Positions 47,318 through 58,837 are shown, counted from the first letter of the stretch. The stretch: DNA of 64,000 nucleotides from Bolinopsis microptera (GCF_026151205.1 NC_087073.1:2592501-2656500), one strand, 5' to 3'. Notes: generated by a model from the letters alone, not told the origin. Program-made: numbers and translations.

Positions 47318-47586
47318 AGCCTGTCATTCCGCCTAATCTCTTAGTAGAGGCTCTTACGGGCAAAAAGGCGTGTTTTCTGCTACGAGTTTAGAGATCTAAC
47401 CGCTAATTGGACACAATAGTATGATGTCTAAGGATCGATAATATGTTAAGAAGTATAGATTTGGCCTTATTAGTCACGTGCTATACCAATGCGCGTTTTA
47501 AACTTTGACAGTCTATTACTCTGAGGCAAATAGAGTAATTATATTCATATTTTGTCAGCAATATAGTAGAGGCTCTTACGGGCTTT
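47318..47586. repeat. Two direct copies of AGTAGAGGCTCTTACGGGC
   Basis: The 19-bp motif starts near 47,345 and 47,568. It occurs inverted near 59,388 and 60,024. The first copy is preceded by an inverted AGATTAGGCGGAATGA motif shared with 8533. Confidence 0.7.
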
Positions 47587-48113
47587 GTCTGCTATATACA
47601 CTAAAATCACCAGACCCATCTTAAAAGACGTATTTTTGACCGTAGAATCGATTAAAAGTGGTTAGAAGTGTTTAAAATGGGGGTTACCTGGTTTTATTTT
47701 GAAAAAACCGATTTTTGGCCCCAAAAATGGCCATTTTTTGAGGTTTTTTAGAAATTTCGACAGGTTAATTCAATCAAAAAGCTTAAATATTTTGGGTTCT
47801 TGTACATTTTTATTTGCCGCACTAGTTAATACCAATATAATAGGCATACACAAGAGTTTACCTGGTCAAAATTAAAAAAAACCCCCCAAAAAAAATGTTT
47901 TTTTGCGCGCTAAATTTTTTCGGCTCTTTACACACCCACAATGAAATATTTTTGCCCACAAAGTGTTTTAATACTGTTCAATAATACTATTTGATAGTTT
48001 TTCAGCGTAAAAACAAGTTTTGAAAGCGGAAGATAAAATTATATTTTTCGTGGTGCTGAGCACTTTGAAATTTTTTGAATAAAATCGAGCGCTACCGTAA
48101 AATTTTAGTAACC
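47567..48113 (-). repeat. Dispersed repeat arm A2 (inverted)
   Basis: Ends AAAATCGAGCGCTACCG, the complement of the start of arm A1 at 45,025. It carries ACGTATTTTTGACCGTAGAA near 47,629, also found inverted at 59,958. Confidence 0.65.
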
Positions 48114-48466
48114 CTTCCCTGAAACTCATTTAATTTTTTGTACCGGTAGTGTTTTGTCCTTTTCTGAAGTTCGTGCCTTCTCTGGCTTAATTTCATATAA
48201 TATTGTTTAAAACAGCACAGTAAAGTGTTTTATAATATTAGAGTGCCATTTCTAATACTTCAATGTTATATTGTTGAGATACCTTTACTTGGCTGATTAC
48301 CTTTTGTTAATACAATTTCACCAATTTAGTATTGCATTGCTTATATGACTATTTGGATTTATAATTTATCGATTGTGGGTATGAATTAACTTTTGGTTCA
48401 CAATCAACAATAAAATGTCTACTGTATGGTACCCTTACAAGATTATTTATAGATCTTTTGACAGGA

Positions 48467-48890
48467 ATGCCTTACTTAAACCCCCTCATCCATCACTCAT
48501 TCCGTGTTACCTGTTGGATGTGGAGGAACCCTACCACAAACTGAAATATTGTAAAGGTACCCTTCAGTACATAAATAGAGCACTGTAAATAATATAGATT
48601 AGTTACTGCTATCTTCTCAATGCAATTTTGAATACATGTCTGGAACACCTGACTTTAAACCCCCTCATCCATCACTCATTCAGTGTTGCCTGTTGGATAT
48701 GGAGGAAATCTACACCACAAAGTGGAATATTGTAAAGGCACTCTTCAGTACACATAAAATAGAGCACTGTAAATAATATAGATTAGTTGCTGCTATCTTC
48801 TTAACATGATTTTGAATTTATAAATAGTAGTAGAGTAAATGTCAGGAATGCCTGACTTAAACCCCCTCATCCATCACTAATTTCGAATAA
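48467..48890 (+). repeat. 2.4 copies of a roughly 175-205 bp direct repeat
   Basis: AACCCCCTCATCCATCACT occurs near 48,479, 48,657 and 48,859, with a following GAGCACTGTAAATAATATAG in the first two units. Divergence and a unit-length difference show it is old. Confidence 0.75.
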
Positions 48891-49017
48891 ATGTATAGAT
48901 GCTGCATTGAATTCATGAAGATATCATTCGTTTTGAGCAATCATTCCCTTAGCTCCCCCATTCTTTGATTGTTTCAAAGAAGTAGTCAAACTACAATATG
49001 TATTGTTTAGTTACATC

Positions 49018-49145
49018 TTTAGGTAGGGTGCCCCGCTAAAAGAACTGGATTCTTCCAGGAAGCATCCCGTGCACAGACCTTGGTCTACATATATATTAAA
49101 TTATTAACCATTCATTCTGTATGTGCACGAAAATTCATTTCAATC
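49018..49145 (+). mobile_element. Severely 5'-truncated LINE tail
   Basis: About 125 bp nearly identical to the 3' end of the LINE at 1985-5770 (5641-5766), ending in TTTCAATCAA. Upstream sequence is unrelated. A short-lived reverse-transcription product or a SINE borrowing the tail would both look like this. Confidence 0.8.
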
Positions 49146-49180
49146 AAAAACATCTATTGCTTGTTATTTAAGCCATTTCA

Positions 49181-49470
49181 TGTTATTACTGTTCACACTT
49201 TTCTCTCTCTTTCGTGACAGAATACTTCTAACCGTGTTTACCTTTTCTAGCAATGACAAGCAAAGAAGGATAACCGATTGGACTGGGGAGGAGTGGGACA
49301 TTGGCAGCACACTACCGTCCAATCGGTAAGTATTTATAATGTTTAGTTATTAGGTATTTATTTGGAATTGGTTTAATTTGGTGGTAAAGTTATTCTATTA
49401 TGTAATAAAGTATTTTGTTTTACAGGTTTTGTACATACGACAAATACGGGTTTTATTGTTCAACTAGAGG
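49181..49470 (+). repeat. 5' LTR
   Basis: 290 bp. Contains an intron-like stretch from CGGTAAGT (donor) to TTTTACAG (acceptor), also present in the 3' LTR. Confidence 0.92.
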
Positions 49471-49624
49471 CCATCTAACAGTGATAGCAGGAAGTCGGAA
49501 AACGTTCTACGCAACGACCTGACAGTGGCACTTTGTTTGTGTGTTATTTAGACTACAAATTTAGAGACTAATTTAGAGACTAATTGAGAGACAATTTTAG
49601 AGTTTTTTGAGTCGAACTATAACT

Positions 49625-49990
49625 ATGAGTCTTCGTGAGATACCAGTTTTAGACGACAGCGCTGACTACAGCACATGGAAGAAGAAAGTGCTAATATGGC
49701 AGCTTGGCACCGCAGCATCAACGAAACAGCAAACTATAAGTAAGCTGATTATGAACATGAAAGGTAGACCACAGGAGGTCTCTATAAACATGACATTAGA
49801 GGTGCTAGGGGCAGAAGATGGAGTTGTTAAACTCATTGCCAAACTGGACAAACTGTAGGACAGTACCCAGTCTTTATTTAAGGCAATAGATGATTTTGAG
49901 GGATACAGGAGAGGAGATGGAGAAGATATAGACAACTAAGGTATGTTGTTTTATATGCCACCAACCAGGTCATATGGTTGCTCAGTGTTC
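49625..49990 (+). pseudogene. Broken Copia-like gag with CCHC zinc knuckle
   Basis: From MSLREIPVLDD the frame gives DYSTWKKKVLIWQL and GVVKLIAKLDKL, the layout of invertebrate Copia-type Gag. An in-frame TAG at 49856-49858 interrupts it; the same frame continues SLFKAIDDFEGY to a TAA at 49937. In a different frame, 49947-49988 encodes CFICHQPGHMVAQC, a perfect CX2CX4HX4C zinc knuckle. A stop and a frameshift therefore both break the gene. Confidence 0.8.
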
Positions 49991-50894
49991 ATTCAACACA
50001 TTCTCACGAGATCAAAGACAAGAGGATGAGTTTCCCGGATCTGAGGATGCTGACCTTGGAAATACGGATTGATCGAGAGAGCTGGCAATACATAAAAAAC
50101 CTTTGTTCAGATTAGATTTGGAAAAGTATCATGTTTGAGAAACAAGAAGGCAATCAAATGAATGTTTTGTGTCGTTAAATGTATGAGTAAAGAGCGTTGA
50201 GTAAAGAGTCAATGTTTCTATTTTAGGAATTGTGAGTTTATTTAGTTTTATGTTTTGTAAATAGGTAAATAGTGTCGTTTTAAGTTTTTATCGCAATTTA
50301 TTGTCGGTTTCTTTGATAATAAATTTAGAAGTGAGTCGAATACTTATTATAAGATCAATTTTATGTCTGTAATAAGAAATAAGAGTAATTTTCAGTACGT
50401 ATATCCAGTTTTGTGATTCGTAGAATCATGTTTTAAGTCTCCTCCTATGAATTAATTGCTGAGCAATGTCAGGAGTATATATTATTTCGTCTCGTCAGTT
50501 TTATTTTAAGTCTGTATATTTCATTTTAATTTGCAAAAGAGTGTGGTCGCAGGTAAACATAATAATATATCTGCGTATATAATATGTTTGTAGCTAATTT
50601 AGGGAGCTAATCTACTTTGCTGAGTTGTTTTTTTTAGTATTTATCTCGAATATTTACTCGTTTTATGGGGACGCTTTTAGTTTTTGAGCTAGATATTATA
50701 ACATCTCGGTGAGTTTTTTGAGAACAAAGGAATTTCTGTGTATTGCTAGTAATTTTGAGCTCGTAGGTATAGAAAGTACTTATAGTGTTAGCATTTGGAA
50801 ATGCGCGCTGGACGCGCGCGCGTGGCATTTATATTTTAGCGGGGTTTTAAAGAGATTTTAATATGACGTATTATGTTTTCTCTGTAATAAGTTC

Positions 50895-51730
50895 CGAACA
50901 GTTTCGTCTCGATAGGTCACTCAAGGTGATAATCTGAGACAGCTGATGCTCCAACGTGTTTGTTGAGCGTATTTATGATTTATGTCTATTATTAAAATAT
51001 TTGACAGTTTCGTCTTGATAGGTCACTGCGGGTGATAATCTAAAGACAACTGTTGCTCCAACGGGGTTGTTGAGCGTAAATACAGGGACGATTTTAATAT
51101 TCGGCAGTTTCGTCTTGATAGGTCACTGCGGGTGATAATCTAAAGACAGCTGTAGCTCCAACGGGGTTTGTTGAGCGTATTTGTGGGTACAAGTTTATTG
51201 TTTGATAGATTCGTCCAGATAGGTCACTGCGGGTGATAATCTGAAGACAGCTGTAGCTCCAACAGGGTTGTTGAGCGTATTTGTGGGTACAAGTTTATTG
51301 TTTGATAGATTCGTCCAGATAGGTCACTGCGGGTGATAATCTGAAGACAGCTGTAGCTCCAACAGGGTTGTTGAGCGTATTTAATTATTTGATGGATTCG
51401 TCCAGATAGGTCACTGCGGGTGATAATCTGAAGACAGCTATAACCCAAACGGGGTTGTTGACTGTATTTTAATTATATAATGGATTCGTCCAGATAGGTC
51501 ACTGCGGGTGATAATCTGAAGACAGCTATAACTCAAACGGGGTTGTTGACTGTATTTTAATTATTTAATGGATCCGTCCAGATAGGTCACTGCGGGTGAT
51601 AATCTGAAGACAGCTATAACTCAAACGGGGTTGTTGACTGTATTTTAATTACTTAATGGATTCGTCCAGATAGGTCACTGCGGGTGATAATCTGACGACA
51701 GCTGTAGCTCAGACGGGATCTTCGAGCGTA
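50895..51730 (+). repeat. Nine-copy tandem array inside the LTR element
   Basis: Units of about 88-107 bp, each with GATAGGTCACTGCGGGTGAT, AATCTGAAGACAGCT and CGGGGTTGTTGA. Outer units are the most diverged. It lies between the gag remnant and the polypurine tract. Confidence 0.93.
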
Positions 51731-51803
51731 TTTTTGTGTAATTTAACAGTGCAATCTTGAGAGAAATTGGGGCTAGCATTGCTGGAAAAGGAAAACCGGG
51801 GAA

Positions 51804-52093
51804 TGTTATTACTGTTCACACTTTTCTCTCTCTTTCGTGACAGAATACTTCTAACCGTGTTTACCTTTTCTAGCAATGACAAGCAAAGAAGGATAACCGA
51901 TTGGACTGGGGAGGAGTGGAACATTGGCAGCACACTACCGTCCAATCGGTAAGTATTTATAATGTTTAGTTATTAGGTATTTATTTGGAATTGGTTTAAT
52001 TTGGTGGTAAAGTTATTCTATTATGTAATAAAGTATTTTGTTTTACAGGTTTTGTACATACGACAAATACGGGTTTTATTGTTCAACTAGAGG
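51804..52093 (+). repeat. 3' LTR
   Basis: 290 bp, partner of 49181-49470, followed by the target duplication CATTTCA. Confidence 0.92.
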
Positions 52094-52659
52094 CATTTCA
52101 TCTCTAGTAGATTCAAATAATTTCTGCAATTCTGAATTATGTTGCTGAACAAACTTGACAATCACCATTAGAAAGAAGGTGACATGTTTATGGACCCAGA
52201 TCTAGCTAAGACAGCTAAGACTCTGTGTACATGCGAATCACTTCAAGAATCTTCTTGATGAAAGAAGCTTGTGTGGTTTGTTAAAAGACTTCGATCCGAT
52301 CACAGCCATGCAGATTAAGACGAATTTAGATCGACATTATTTTGATAACAATGAAAACTCAAATGGTTTGATTTTTAGCTAAATTACCATAATTATTATA
52401 ATTAATTAAATACAGGCTGACAATGTTTCATTTCACAAAATGTATCTGAATAATGTAATTTTAACTGAATCTTAAGCTGTTCAAAAAGCTTTGTTAGATG
52501 ATGTTATCGATGCTGTATAAGTTTAAACCTTTTGATGATGAGAGGTACATGAACAAACCTACACTAAACAATACTACATTCCAGCTTGAAACGAAATGAG
52601 TGGAGTTGAACGACGCCTGTTTATCGAAACTACATCAATCAACTTTTCAACTATGCAGG

Positions 52660-54120
52660 TTATTAATGAAATGAAATAAAATACTACTACTTTGTCGGAA
52701 CTAAGTCCGATCTACGCCAGATAACCCCCTCCATATATCCCTGTCCCGCATCAGAGTTCACAGTTCCTCTTTTGAGTTTGTCCCAATTTCCTTCAGTAAC
52801 ATAGACAAGTAGCTTTGTCTTGGTCGGCCTTGCTGTGCTCTACAATGCATAGGTTTCCATAAGACTAAATCACTGGCAAGTAGCTCAGGATGTCTGATGC
52901 AGTGTCCTGCCATTTTTAGTCTCCTGCTTCGTAACTTGTTTGACAGCCTTGGTAGACTACCATACAAAGTTATATTGCTGACCTTGTCCTTCCATGAGAT
53001 ACCCAGCACCATACGTAGCATCTTTGTGTATGTCCCGTCCAATACAAATGAAATAAATTATTTTTATCACGCTTATATCAACAATCAAAATTAAAAACTT
53101 ATGGACGTATATCACTCATTATTATGTATCACTCTCTAACATCTTGTCCTCACTAGAAATATTACCACTTCTGATATAATAATGATTTTTGTGTCTTCTT
53201 TGGCTCAGGCATGGCTCCAGCTCAAAATCTTTGGGTGGGTGCAGCTTGGCGCACGGTGGGGGGGGGGGGTGAAGGCCCTGGAAAATTTTGGAATTTTACT
53301 CTCCTAAACATATTTTGATATCTCCAAAACAGTCTCAATTGATTACAGAAGTCAATTGACCCTTAGTTTATACAAAATTTGACAATTTTTGTGTGAACAT
53401 TTTCAAATCGTTTGGGTGGGTGCAACACCCTTTGGGTGGGTGCGCACCCACCCGAACCTACACGGTGGAGCCATGCCTGCTTTGGCTATCTGTTTCATTT
53501 CCAAGACCAACCGCTGATGGATAACTCGATCTTCAGGTGATCGATCTGGAGAGATGAAAACAGTCTTATGATCTTCACACAGTCTCAGCTTTTTGGCATT
53601 TACTAATATCTGATGAACAGTAAGTTAGAATTATCTAGCGAAACTTTGACTGGTCTAGTCTTGTTGGCTGATTTTCTCCCAACCCAGATAGCTTCAAAAC
53701 GTGGTTTTTCTTCAATCTGCTGAAAAATCACGGTAACTTTATTGCACAGTTCCTCTTCATCAGTCTCCTTCAAACCAAAGATGAGCACATTCCTACTGCG
53801 ATCCTCTTCCGATACACCATTCTGTACAACCTTTTTTAAATTCTCTTCTGCAAGCACAGGTGCATTTTTAGTCACAGCTTGACTGTATGACTTCATCTCA
53901 GCTTGGACAGTGTCTTGAACGGCGGTCTTGACGGTGGAGTGCATGGATTCCAACTGCTTCGATTTAGTTTCCAGAAGTTCAGCCTGCAGCTTGATAACAG
54001 TACTTTGCGATCGGATAAGATCGCTCTTCAACTCCTCCATATCTTTCTTGTTATCCAGAAACGTACTTACATGATTATCGGTAGTCTGATACGCAGAATA
54101 CAAATTTTTAATTTTTTACT
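52660..54120 (-). mobile_element. Internally deleted LINE: ORF1 and ORF2 C-terminus
   Basis: On the minus strand, 54103-53603 encodes a LINE ORF1-like protein: a coiled-coil stretch (MEELKSDLIRSQSTVIKLQA) followed by an RRM-like core (RSRNVLIFGLKETDEEEL, RPVKVSLDN). After a frameshift it continues with SPEDRVIHQRLVLEMKQIAK, is split by a hAT MITE (53206-53479), and resumes with HYYIRSGNISSED. 53042-52758 then encodes an ORF2 C-terminal tail (GTYTKMLRMVLGISWKDKV, MAGHCIRHPELLASDLVLW). The endonuclease and RT are deleted. A TTTCATTTCATT-type tail near 52,665 marks the 3' end. Confidence 0.8.
53206..53479. mobile_element. hAT-type MITE inside the LINE ORF1
   Basis: 274 bp with perfect 14-bp inverted termini CAGGCATGGCTCCA and TGGAGCCATGCCTG, flanked by a perfect 8-bp duplication CTTTGGCT (53198-53205 and 53480-53487). 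The interior repeats TTTGGGTGGGTGC and holds a G run near 53,260. Confidence 0.95.
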
Positions 54121-54453
54121 GAAACTGACTTCACTGGCTTTTTGAACGTTTCAACTGAAAACTCGTAGCTTCCGCGAGTTCAGTGATCCAACCGTTATAG
54201 ACCTCATACTCTTCAGTAATGTAGCTAGGTAGAATAAACGGACAATCTTTGAAGAGTATCCATTTCCTCCATCGATTACTTGTACTTGTATAAAGTTAAA
54301 ACACAGTACCAGCAAAATGGCAGTTGTAATGTAGCGATAAAATAGAGATATGAGCTAGATTATCAACACGTAAAAAAACTGTAAAACTGTATCATAATAT
54401 TATTCTGCTTTTAACATCATCTGTTGTGATATACATGACAAAGGGTTGGAAAT

Positions 54454-54498
54454 GTACAGTAACCTTACTATATTGCAATTATAGTAAGGTTACTGTAC
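54454..54498. other. Perfect 19-bp hairpin
   Basis: Arms 54454-54472 and 54480-54498 (GTACAGTAACCTTACTATA and its complement), 7-base loop TTGCAAT. No flanking duplication recognised; could be a tiny MITE or a cruciform. Confidence 0.85.
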
Positions 54499-55005
54499 TT
54501 ATCTAAGGCCTTATCTAAGGCTCTATAAGTATTGAATAATGATAACTGCAGGATTTCAAAATGTACAAGGCATCATATCAAAGATTGCATATGCCCGAAA
54601 GAAGGACAAATCCAATTTGGCTCTCTGGATGTATGGAAAGCTCTCAACCTTCCAGAAAAGGACTGTTCAAAGGAACACTTAAATCCCTCCGACAGGTAAT
54701 TATTATAAATAATAATTTAGTCTACACTTCATTATGTCAAATCACCTACCATAATGAAGAACTAAAATTGTTGTGTTACGTAACCAAGTTACGTAACCAA
54801 GTTTAATGTGACTCATATCAATTTTGGTGGAACTTTAGAATTTTGACGTTATATCTACCATGTTCATCTTAAATCTCATATTATATACTCAATATTCAAT
54901 TAAACAGACAAAGATAACCTCTCTAGGCCCTCTGGTGGTGACGTATAAGTGCTTTCTCAGTACTTTCTCTCGCTTTTGGACAAATCCAGTGAGTTAACTT
55001 TTTAT

Positions 55006-55172
55006 CAGTGGTCGACCGGGGGCAGGATTCTGACCGGGGCCGGGGAGCCCCAATATAGCCGGGGCCGGGGCTGACCACTGAGAATTGGCCGGGGCCAGGG
55101 TTTACCCCCGGAGAATTGCCAATCTTTGGCTGGGGGTTGTGATTTTGGCCAGGGGGCACCGGGCGACCACTG
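55006..55172. mobile_element. hAT-type MITE, GGCCGGGG-rich
   Basis: 167 bp, termini CAGTGGTCGACCGGG and CCGGGCGACCACTG (about 10 bp clearly inverted), flanked by a perfect 8-bp duplication CTTTTTAT (54998-55005 and 55173-55180). GCCGGGGC units fill the interior. Confidence 0.92.
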
Positions 55173-55445
55173 CTTTTTATGTCACGATTTTAAAACTTTA
55201 TTCATAAGTTTATGAAACATCAAAACTCTGCATGCTCTGCATTATGTAAAGTCAGTCATGCACTAGAGCACAGTTCACATATAATAACCTAATCCAGCCT
55301 AGGGGAGGGGGTTTGAAATCGCTTGTGCTAGAGTGATTTATACTCAATAGCTATGTGAAAAGTGGCTCAAGGAGGGGAGACCGACGTAAACAATTTTGAA
55401 TTGGTAGAAGTTAAGTTTAGGCTTTAATAAAAAACTTCACCGGAC

Positions 55446-56692
55446 CGTTCCAAGCTGCCTACAAAGCTGGCAGGAGCTGTGCCGACCTAGTTTGGGCACA
55501 GAGCATGCTCATATCTGTAGTAATGAAGAAGGAGTTTGAATGGAACAAAGTGAGTATTGACATGTCAGCTGCCTTCAATACCATCCGCAGAGGTACAACA
55601 ATCAGACTACTAGAAGCTGCAGGATGCTCCAGAGACGACCTGAGGCTTGTACAATACCTCATGGCTAACACCACTCTAGTAGTCAGAGTGTGTTCTACTG
55701 ACTCAGAGATGTTCTCTTTCAACATAGGAGCCTCCCAAGGAGACAGCACAGCTGGTAAATTGTTTACCCTCAATCTAGCTGGAGCTGTAGTGCCTTCTGG
55801 TCATTTGACAAGCTGTGGTGCCAGGGATCAGAGAGGAGTCAGATAACTGAGAAGAGAAAGATCAAATCTACGACTCACTAGTAGTATCAGTGCTCCTGTA
55901 CAACTGCTGCTGCTGGGCCGTACCTCAGCATGTTCTAGAGTCTGTTGATGTTGTTCAGAGGAAGCACCTCAAGCGCATCCTACACATCTTCGACGACTCA
56001 ACATCAATTAGAGACATTGGACGTTTTTTAAATAAGGTCGATGAACGGAGGTTCCCGAAGAAAAATACTGAATGAATGTCTTTTTTTGTATATTTTGATA
56101 AGTGTGTGGACATTGTATGATACTTTCTTTGTCATTGTTGAGTGCTCTTGGCTGAGTTTTTTCTGCATACAACTGTGCTATCTGTGCTAATTCTTTTACA
56201 TGGCTATCTACTTTTACCACCTTGTTTGGTTATTCTTTACATTGGAGTAGTTTTGAATATTAAATCTTCTATTCCTATATTGGTCAGACACGGCATCTGC
56301 CATTTGACCCAATTTTGTTTAATTCCATCTATTGGCCTAGCTCAATATTTAACAAGGCCCTCTACGCTCGTACCCAGACCAGGCCCCTTTCCGAGAGAGT
56401 GGAAAAGGCACGGTGGACAATGCTAGGTAATGTTCTACGCATTGACAACGACACGCCTGCCTACCAGTCTCTGTTATTTGCTTCACTAGGATGTCAAACA
56501 CTAAAGGGACGAGTGGGTAGACACAGGACTAATTTGTATGATATTATTGTGCAAAAGGACCTATTTAAGAGACAAATTTATTTGAAAAATGAAGATGATT
56601 TTACCAACTTAGTGAACTTAGCAAGAGTAGGATGGAGGAGTTTATTTACTTTGAGACATATTGAACGAATGAGTCTTCGTAAGCGTAAATAG
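55446..56692 (+). pseudogene. Decayed LINE reverse transcriptase ORF
   Basis: 55446-55846 reads AAYKAGRSCADLVWAQSM, the motif-A-like DMSAAFNTI, and GASQGDSTAGKLFTLNLAGA, equivalent to the QGD..SP.LF RT motif. The FADD/YADD segment is deleted. 55890-56075 gives LLYNCCCWAVPQHVLESVDV. About 250 bp of unrelated sequence follows. 56315-56692 gives the C-terminal SERVEKARWTMLGNVLR and GRHRTNLYDIIVQKDL. Frames are disrupted, so it is a relic. Confidence 0.75.
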
Positions 56693-56829
56693 GCCAGCAC
56701 TTTGCTGAGCCTCTTTAGGTGCTCTTTTGTTTATAGATGTTATTATATATTTAAAGAATATCATTCTTTTACCACATACATAAGACTTTGCCGTAGGGTA
56801 TACAAAAATGTGACCATTCATCAATTTTC

Positions 56830-57025
56830 AGAGTGCTGTATCTGTACCCGAATAGAAATAAAGGATTTTAATGACACAGTTTTCTTCCGCTCTGAAAGTG
56901 AACGAATTACAAAACAGTCTAGAGAATTCCTCGCCCTGCTGCAGAAGATCAATCCTGGGTTGTGCTCACCAAAGCAAACCTCTTTTTTTGTGTATTCAGT
57001 GTCTTAACTATGTAAAAGACAACTA
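56830..57025 (+). pseudogene. Possible zinc-binding fragment (CxxC ... CxxC), frameshifted
   Basis: One frame gives CCICTRIEIKDFNDTVFF and RSESERITKQ; another, after a T run near 56,985, gives PLFLCIQCLNYVKDNYNRV. The layout resembles treble-clef domains of the ZAD type, but this rests on spacing only. A hAT MITE sits directly downstream. Confidence 0.3.
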
Positions 57026-57072
57026 TAACAGGGTGAGTGGTTTCCTCCTGTTTTACTAACATTTAAAAACAT

Positions 57073-57620
57073 CAGGAGGTGACCGGGATTCCCGGTACCG
57101 GGATTGGCAATTTTGAGCTATCCCGGTCCCGGTCCCGGTCAAATGCTGATTTATTTATTTATGATCCCGGTCCCAGTCCCGGTCCCGGTTAATTCGGGAT
57201 TCTTGGTCCCGGTCCCGATCCTGGTCCCGGTCAATCACTCAAATTTGCCGGGATTTTGACCGGGATCTTTTACATAATTTCATTCACTGTGATTTTAAGT
57301 TTTTCCTTTCATTCATTGTGAATTTCAACTTTAAATATCCTCTGAGCCAAATACAACAATGTTTAAAATTGCTTAACAAGTTTGAGTAATAAATTATGAT
57401 CATGATTTAACCAGTAATCGACCGGAATTCCCGGTACCGGGAATCCCGGTACCGGGAATCCCGGTACCGGGATTGGCAATTTTGAGCTATCCCGGTCCCG
57501 GTCCCGGTAAATTGATAATCTCAATTTTGAGCTATCCCGGTCCCGGTCCCGGTCCCGGTCAAGTCACATTTTGTATCCCGGTCCCGGTCAGGCCTGAAAT
57601 CATGTCCCGGTCACCTCCTG
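57073..57620. mobile_element. hAT-type MITE, CCCGGT-rich
   Basis: 548 bp, termini CAGGAGGTGACCGGGA and CCCGGTCACCTCCTG, flanked by a perfect 8-bp duplication AAAAACAT (57065-57072 and 57621-57628). Two blocks of CCCGGTCCCGGT and CCCGGTACCGGGA repeats lie inside, about 350 bp apart. Confidence 0.95.
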
Positions 57621-58175
57621 AAAAACATTATTATTCAAAGGTAAATAGACAGCGAGTAGTAATTTTTAATCCATTTCTATCGGATTTGCAAACTTTTAAA
57701 ATGATATAACACTTGTACGATCTCAAACTTATGTGATATGATACTGTTGATATAAATGTGGCAAGTAATAAAGTATTTGCAGGTGTACAGTGCTGTTTCT
57801 GAAATTGACGAATCCTCTTGTGATGAAGATTGAAGAAGCTATTGCCATCCAAGTGGAAAAAGTCCCGCCTTTGTCACCCTCCTCGAATAGAACTAAGAAA
57901 ATGTGGAGACTTTCTTCATTTAGTTCCAAATCAAGTGGACCAGATGTTGATTTGTTTGAAATGGACTGAGACTTGTGTTTCATATGCCAGGTTGAACAGG
58001 TTTGTGTGAAACTTTTGCTCGCAAATATAATTATTATACATATTATCTCGATTTAATTTTAAGAGGTTATTCTTCTTTAACAATACGAATTTCCCTAGAC
58101 GTTAGAAACGAAAAAGGACAGTCTGATTCAAGGAAAAGATAATAGTTTCTTCGTCGATTTCGCAACATACTATCT

Positions 58176-58837
58176 GTGGACATCTACAGAAATCGTCAGG
58201 ATCTGTGCAACATCGATGTTAATCCTGATTCGCACATGAACAAGTGCCCTGTTCTTAACCCTGAGAGTCTCGGAAAATATCTCTATAGCAAGCTAGGTAG
58301 ATATCACAAAACATGTCGTTTGAGGTACAGCAACTCGAGGGTGAAACAATTGAAGGGTAAATTATCTGAAGCTGTAAGTTTAAAACCTGTCTCTAAGGCA
58401 GGTTTTAAAATGGAAAGACACGTGTCCACGCACGACAACACCAATGCTGCATTAATGAGTGCAGGTATTGATACGGACCTTTTAACTGGAGCAGGAGAAT
58501 GTTTTACCAGAACTGTACCTCGTGTCTGACCTGAAGCTTAAGTACAATGACTATGTGACGTCTAATTTATCTGAGAACGCTGCAAACTCCAGCAATGTTT
58601 AATCTGATCACATCAGTTTTCAGAAAGACAATGTCGGTAAGACGAGTTTGTTTCGACAGCAGGATCGTATCTAATCTTGCCGCAACAATAGATGCGGATA
58701 GAGATGATAACACTTTAACAAAGACAGCACTCTCAAAGGAGATTAGAAAAGAAATCTTTCAATGTAGAAACGAATTCTATCAGAAGATTTATCTTCAAAA
58801 ACATGTTCGATTTACTGATCGGACTGTAGAAATATAG
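58176..58837 (+). pseudogene. Fragment of an unidentified multi-copy-like protein
   Basis: Two frames, 58176-58529 and 58595-58837. The first includes LGRYHKTCRLRYSNSRVKQL; a CFIC motif lies upstream near 57,980. CxxC plus YHxxC layouts occur in repeated zinc-binding ORFs of invertebrate genomes that I associate with mobile elements. Stops between the frames suggest decay. Function unknown. Confidence 0.3.

Larger units (their letters stand above)
49181..52093 (+). mobile_element. Non-autonomous LTR retrotransposon, Copia-like gag
   Basis: Direct repeats 49181-49470 and 51804-52093 (290 bp each, one difference seen) bound a 2.9-kb element. It is flanked by CATTTCA on both sides, a 5-7 bp target duplication depending on where the LTR end is drawn. 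A purine-rich tract (GGAAAAGGAAAACCGGGGAA) precedes the 3' LTR, as expected of a polypurine tract. The only coding content is a broken gag; no protease, integrase or RT is present. A nine-copy tandem array occupies the 3' third. Near-identical LTRs mean recent insertion, with enzymes supplied by another element. Confidence 0.92.

Noticed and set aside
54561-54806. Possible THAP domain exon
   Set aside because: One frame has W...CSKEHL, but the cysteine/histidine spacing does not fit C2CH and the rest is absent.
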